Source of the DNA: Planctomycetota bacterium
GTDB lineage: Bacteria; Planctomycetota; UBA8108
NCBI GenBank assembly: GCA_002695115.1
Contig: NZOA01000024.1
Coordinates: forward strand, 51,301 to 59,918
DNA: 8,618 nucleotides
Direction of reading: 5' to 3'
Below, piece by piece: positions 5,535 to 8,618 of the stretch (position 1 is the stretch's first letter; every line of letters begins with the position of its first letter). The notes beneath the pieces are model-generated. The model saw only the letters and a program-made list of their open reading frames with translations, was not told the DNA's origin and did no database searches. Position numbers and translations under genes: made by a program.

Positions 5535-6513
5535 GTTTCTTCGGTGTCTTCAGCTTCTTCTGGAGCTGTCGGGCGCAGCGCTCGGAATCCACATAGATCA
5601 CCCCGCCTCCCTGGGTGAACACCCTGCCCATTTTCTCCGTCTCGCCGCGTGTTTCGCAGATGGGGCAAATGGAGAAGGTGGGTGTGTCGAGAATTCTTTC
5701 AGACCCGGCCGGCAATTCGAACAGGCTCGGCATCATTTTTTCGCTCTTGAGCAGGCGCGTTTCCACGGAGATGGTGTACCGGGGCAGCTCGGTGATGACT
5801 GTTATCTCGGCCTTCATGGGGATGCCCTCAACTCCGCGGATTTTCTCGAGCACCTCTTCAGAGAAGACTCCAAGCCTGCGATACATCGCGAAGTAGCTGC
5901 TGGCGCTGTCACCTCCCTGCCCCGGCAGACTGTTGGTCAGCACCGCATCGATAACGACTATTTCGTTTTCGGTGACGGTGAGGCGTCTGCAGGTGAAGCC
6001 GAGGTGGTCGGCGGCCTCGTTCCAGCGGATCCTGACGTCTCTTTTCCCACCCTCTCGCAGGCCCAGCTTTTTCATGGCCAGCTTGCGTTCCTTGGCGGAA
6101 TAGGATTTTAGAACTCGTAATTGCTCCAGCTCGTGAACCCGCCGGTTGCGCTGGTTCTCGTTCAGGTCGCCTCTGTACTCACGGTATTTTTTCCCTCCAC
6201 CCGGGAGGGTGAAGATAGAGGTCTCTTTTTTCTCTCCACAGTGCAGGAGGTAGAGAGTATCGAGGACCTTGTCGTTGCCGGCGGTATATTGCTCTAGCCT
6301 CAGGCGGCGGCTCTTGCCGTCGATCCACAGAACCTGGCGAACCGAACGAGGCTGCCTGGAGGTGCTGCCGGGAAGTCCGCTCGTCACCTGTTCGATTCTC
6401 ACTGTGTCGATCTTCTCCGCGGCCCCGGTCGCGGAGGTCGCGAGAAGAGCGGCTGCGAGAAGGGGAGACAGCACGATTCCTCGAGTGATTTTCAGTGACT
6501 TACCTTGCCGCAT
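5530..6513 (-). CDS. Exported DUF4412-like protein with Cys-containing (TRASH/YHS-like) C-terminal tail
   Basis: The 327-residue product has an N-terminal signal peptide (basic start, hydrophobic core about 13-28, likely cleavage near 30-32 after SATGA), so it should act outside the cytoplasm. The body has SVRQVLWIDGKSRRLRLEQY, DTLYLLHCGEKK and ITVITELPRYTISVETRLL, ending in PSLFELPAGSER. This resembles DUF4412-type beta-rich periplasmic proteins that end in an F-x-x-PAG motif. After it, residues 281-327 hold CPIC (283, 286), a 26-residue gap, then Cys313 in YVDSERCARQLQ. That looks like a TRASH/YHS metal-binding finger (CPxC ... YFCSxxC) lacking its third cysteine. The start ATG at 6513 overlaps the end of the upstream gene by 14 bases, which suggests coupled translation; its Shine-Dalgarno is weak. 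The function is not known. Confidence 0.8.
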   Translation of the reverse strand: MRQGKSLKITRGIVLSPLLAAALLATSATGAAEKIDTVRIEQVTSGLPGSTSRQPRSVRQVLWIDGKSRRLRLEQYTAGNDKVLDTLYLLHCGEKKETSIFTLPGGGKKYREYRGDLNENQRNRRVHELEQLRVLKSYSAKERKLAMKKLGLREGGKRDVRIRWNEAADHLGFTCRRLTVTENEIVVIDAVLTNSLPGQGGDSASSYFAMYRRLGVFSEEVLEKIRGVEGIPMKAEITVITELPRYTISVETRLLKSEKMMPSLFELPAGSERILDTPTFSICPICETRGETEKMGRVFTQGGGVIYVDSERCARQLQKKLKTPKKP

Positions 6514-7315
6514 TTTCGGATGTGGTCAGAGAATGGAGCTCGCGTGTTTCCCATTCTCGCGCCCTGGCGTAGAGAGGATGGGTTTTTTCGCGGGTCTGGA
6601 ATTCAGGTGAGTGTTTGACCCAGCGCCCGTGTGATCGAGATATGGAAAAGAGATCATGGAGAAGTTCATGGTACACGATGTATTCGATGTAATAGGAAGG
6701 CACGCGCTCGTCATCCAGCAATCTGTTGATCACGATGATGTTCGCCTCTTCCCGCGGTGTCTCGATCCATTTTCCCATCAGCTCGGTCGTAGCCCGCTTG
6801 GACCAGCCAATGCTCGGTCGGGTTCTCTTCAGCCTTCGCTCGGGAACATACTCTCTGATCACGTGCCACAGGATCTCCTCGAGATCGTAGATGGAACCTT
6901 CCGGAGCGTAGCAGGCAGGTCTCGCCACCGTGGCGATTGCCTGGTTGCGGTTCTCCCCTACGTAATCGAGGATCCGGGACCTGAGTGTTTTCGACTGGGC
7001 CTGGTCCTTGCAGGTAAAGCAGAACCGAATGACATCTTCGAGGACTCCGGCAGGGGCGCTGCTGAAGAGAACATGAAGCCTCAGCGTTCCATGACCCTTG
7101 CGCTGGCTCAGGGAGACCAGGGTGCTCGAGTTCCTGGTGAAAAGAATCTCGAGGCTTCCAGCGAGGACAAACTCGGGCTGGTAGCGCCAGAGAAGCGACC
7201 GGATTCTTTCCTCGGTATTCTCTTCTCGAGCCGCCTGGCTGCTGAGTGGGCGGGCCAGGCTCTTCGGCGGGACGGTCACAGAGCCAGGTCCGAATTCTCT
7301 TTCACTTCGTTCCAT
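6500..7315 (-). CDS. SprT/M48-like HELLH zinc metalloprotease-type protein
   Basis: The 271-residue product has no signal peptide or obvious membrane segment, so it is probably cytoplasmic. Residues about 43-100 (LAGSLEILFTRN, TLRLHVLFSSAPAGVLEDVIRF) form an N-terminal module. The C-terminal part contains KRATTELMGKW, then NIIVINRLLDDERVPSYYIEYIVYHELLHDLF with the zincin motif HELLH at 216-220 (Glu217 catalytic). His235 in VKHSPEFQTRE is a likely third zinc ligand. The layout resembles SprT-like or M48-type proteins that carry a start-strand, VVYHELLH and H-x-x-EF. A protease role is inferred from motifs only; the substrate is unknown. Its end overlaps the downstream gene by 14 bases. The start at 7315 is the first ATG; no strong Shine-Dalgarno precedes it, so the true start could be slightly downstream. 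Confidence 0.8.
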   Translation of the reverse strand: MERSEREFGPGSVTVPPKSLARPLSSQAAREENTEERIRSLLWRYQPEFVLAGSLEILFTRNSSTLVSLSQRKGHGTLRLHVLFSSAPAGVLEDVIRFCFTCKDQAQSKTLRSRILDYVGENRNQAIATVARPACYAPEGSIYDLEEILWHVIREYVPERRLKRTRPSIGWSKRATTELMGKWIETPREEANIIVINRLLDDERVPSYYIEYIVYHELLHDLFSISRSHGRWVKHSPEFQTREKTHPLYARAREWETRELHSLTTSENAAR

Positions 7316-7380
7316 ACAGAAATCTTAGGGTGAATAAGGATACACAGCAAGAAATCTGACTGGGTTCAACCAATCCGATG
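7316..7380 (-). promoter_or_regulatory. Short gap upstream of the HELLH gene, weak promoter candidate
   Basis: Read on the minus strand, TTGAAC (plus 7364-7369) could act as a -35 box. GTGTAT, 18 bases further, could act as a poor -10. No terminator follows the lipoprotein gene here. The minus-strand genes may be one transcript, with this as an internal weak promoter at most. Confidence 0.25.
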
Positions 7381-7812
7381 CTATCGGTTGAGCCGACTCT
7401 CGAACTCGACGTCGGCCTCGATGTCCAGCAGGGTCTTTACCGCTGCGGTCGGCTCCAGGGGGCCCAGGCTTTTTGAGACGGTCTTTCCGGAGTTATTGTC
7501 GGTGATGTAGCGGTAGGTTTCTCCGCTGGGAAGAAAGAAACCGACAGGAGTTTTCATGTCTTTGATGTCGTAGACAAAGAAGCTTCCCTCCGCATGGTCT
7601 TTCAGTCTCCGGTGCTCTACAAAGCCCCTGGCGGAGCGCTTGACGTTATTTCCCTCTACAGCGGATTCGTAGACCTGTCGCCAGGACGAGAGCTGTTCGG
7701 CCTCCTGTGAGGGTGGCGCATCCTTTGATTGCGGGGTGGGAGTATTTCCGCAGCCGGCGATCAGAATCGCCGCGGCAACCATTGAGGCCAGTCTATTCAC
7801 GATCATTCGCAT
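7381..7812 (-). CDS. Small lipoprotein of unknown function
   Basis: The 143-residue product has a lipoprotein signal peptide: basic start, hydrophobic segment (about 8-20) and lipobox IAGC with Cys21, followed by a Pro/Ser/Gln-rich spacer (NTPTPQSKDAPPSQEAEQ). It should be lipidated and anchored in a membrane facing the periplasm. The rest (about 42-143) is a small soluble domain with FFVYDIKDMKTPVGFFLPSGETYRYI; I recognise no family. The start ATG lies two bases after the stop of the phosphohexomutase gene, so translation is probably coupled. A GGGAG sits about 11 bases upstream, inside that gene's last codons. The ATG two codons later is also possible. Its C-terminus (VKTLLDIE...ESR) faintly resembles the C-terminus of the upstream protein. 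Confidence 0.8.
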   Translation of the reverse strand: MRMIVNRLASMVAAAILIAGCGNTPTPQSKDAPPSQEAEQLSSWRQVYESAVEGNNVKRSARGFVEHRRLKDHAEGSFFVYDIKDMKTPVGFFLPSGETYRYITDNNSGKTVSKSLGPLEPTAAVKTLLDIEADVEFESRLNR

Positions 7813-7814
7813 TT

Positions 7815-8618
7815 TTAATCTTTCTCCCTGGAGGAGGCGCGGGACTCGATGTCAAAGAGCCTCTCGAGGGTTTTCTTTACAATCGGACCGACAGGCTCCT
7901 GCCTGCAGTACGCCGAAACGGCATCACCGACAAGCAACCTCCAATCCGCGCCATATTTTCCCAAACGCTGGTCTACCCATTCTTCCACTTCCCCGGCCGA
8001 CTTTCCAGCAGTGAGTTCAGAGACCAGTTTCGGCATCACAGACCCGGCGAAGTCTTGTTTCCATTCCAGGGGTACGAGATCGGATATGTCCAACGCCCAG
8101 GGTGGCAAGCTGATCCCTATGCGGTCGAGCATCTGCGTGAGGAAGTCATCGGCAAGGTTTCTGGCGATAGCGTCGCTCTCGGATTTGCGGACGCGCAGAG
8201 CTTCGGGCGGGGCGCCGACGCCCATGGGGTCGGAGAGGACCTCGACATAGATCTTGTGTTTCGGTTCTGTGCCGCTGGGTCTGGAGATGACACGGGCCCC
8301 ATCTGCAAGTCTGAACTCGAGGATGTCCCTGGCTGTGCGATCGGTATCCGACAGGATCGGGCCGAAGGAACCCTCCTCGTCCATATAGTCGATGAGGTTC
8401 TCCACCGCCTTCTCGCCTATCTGTTTCAGCGGCGAGCTCCTGAGGCTGGCCTGGATGGCCTTGATGTTGAGATGCCCCCTGGCCCCCAGCATGACGGTTG
8501 AGGCGTGGCGGGTCGCGGTGTAGCCGAATTCGAGGTAGAGCTTGTCGAGGCGGCCGAGGAGGGTGTTCCCGTGTTCCTTGAGCCGGGAGGCGAACTCGGC
8601 CAGCAGCAGGGATGCTCC
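7815..8618 (-). CDS. Alpha-D-phosphohexomutase (phosphoglucomutase/phosphomannomutase), C-terminal part with extra tail
   Basis: The minus strand is open from the right edge (8618) to TAA at 7815-7817, giving 267 codons; the N-terminal part, including the active-site serine and Mg loop, lies outside. The family moves phosphate between C1 and C6 of hexoses to supply sugar nucleotides. Visible are the end of domain III (GASLLLAEFASRLKEHGNTLLGRLDKLY, partial residues 1-28) and domain IV with the phosphate-binding loop SRPSGTEPKHKIYVEV (about 112-127). A helix follows (SESDAIARNLADDFLTQMLDRI). Family members normally end about here, but about 98 more residues follow (plus 7818-8114), with no recognised domain. 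The long form is closest in style to PgcA-type phosphoglucomutases; glucose versus mannose specificity cannot be decided. It probably forms an operon with the lipoprotein gene downstream (2-nt gap). Confidence 0.88.
   Translation of the reverse strand, partial: GASLLLAEFASRLKEHGNTLLGRLDKLYLEFGYTATRHASTVMLGARGHLNIKAIQASLRSSPLKQIGEKAVENLIDYMDEEGSFGPILSDTDRTARDILEFRLADGARVISRPSGTEPKHKIYVEVLSDPMGVGAPPEALRVRKSESDAIARNLADDFLTQMLDRIGISLPPWALDISDLVPLEWKQDFAGSVMPKLVSELTAGKSAGEVEEWVDQRLGKYGADWRLLVGDAVSAYCRQEPVGPIVKKTLERLFDIESRASSREKD

Noticed and set aside
6656..7333. 225-codon plus-strand frame opposite the HELLH gene
   Set aside because: Shadow frame; the minus strand encodes a clear zincin motif.
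7707..8501. 264-codon plus-strand frame opposite the phosphohexomutase and lipoprotein genes
   Set aside because: Shadow frame; the opposite strand carries RPSGTEPK and a lipobox.

Overview
This window looks like chromosomal housekeeping DNA from a Gram-negative bacterium. Base composition is moderately GC-rich, genes sit on both strands, and gaps are short except for two structured leaders. The Gram-negative reading rests on a lipobox lipoprotein, a Sec-exported periplasmic-type protein and a membrane-anchored L,D-transpeptidase. The lineage cannot be fixed from sequence alone. The HELLH protein and the LysM/YkuD protein resemble types I associate with deep-branching, mostly uncultured groups (Planctomycetes-like or other PVC/FCB-like phyla), but this is a weak inference. 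No mobile element, CRISPR array, tRNA or rRNA was seen.

Left part (1-3939): the 5' part of dprA runs leftward out of the window. It is divergent from aspS, which runs rightward. aspS is followed by the translation cluster infC-rpmI-rplT (IF3, L35, L20). infC has its own sigma70-like promoter, a structured leader, a strong Shine-Dalgarno and the classic rare AUU start, placed upstream of any ATG/GTG/TTG start in that frame. A second long structured leader precedes rpmI. The neighbours are atypical: aspS rather than thrS lies upstream, and pheST does not follow rplT.

Middle (3940-5514): a 360-nt gap holds a run of stem-loops, an extended -10 promoter candidate, a purine-rich tandem repeat and a perfect 9-bp hairpin. 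It leads into a GTG-started, membrane-anchored LysM + YkuD L,D-transpeptidase, a peptidoglycan cross-linking enzyme. This gene converges on the leftward cluster, and a 7-bp inverted repeat covers both stop codons.

Right part (5530-8618, all minus strand, transcribed right to left): the C-terminal part of an alpha-D-phosphohexomutase with an unusual extension of about 100 residues, then (2-nt gap) a small lipoprotein, then (68-nt gap) a SprT/M48-like HELLH metalloprotease-type protein, then (14-nt overlap) an exported DUF4412-like protein ending in a Cys-rich TRASH/YHS-like tail. The tight spacing suggests co-transcription of at least the two pairs. The joint role is unknown; envelope or sugar metabolism is a guess. 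The least explained material is this minus-strand cluster and the RNA structure around infC, rpmI and rplT.
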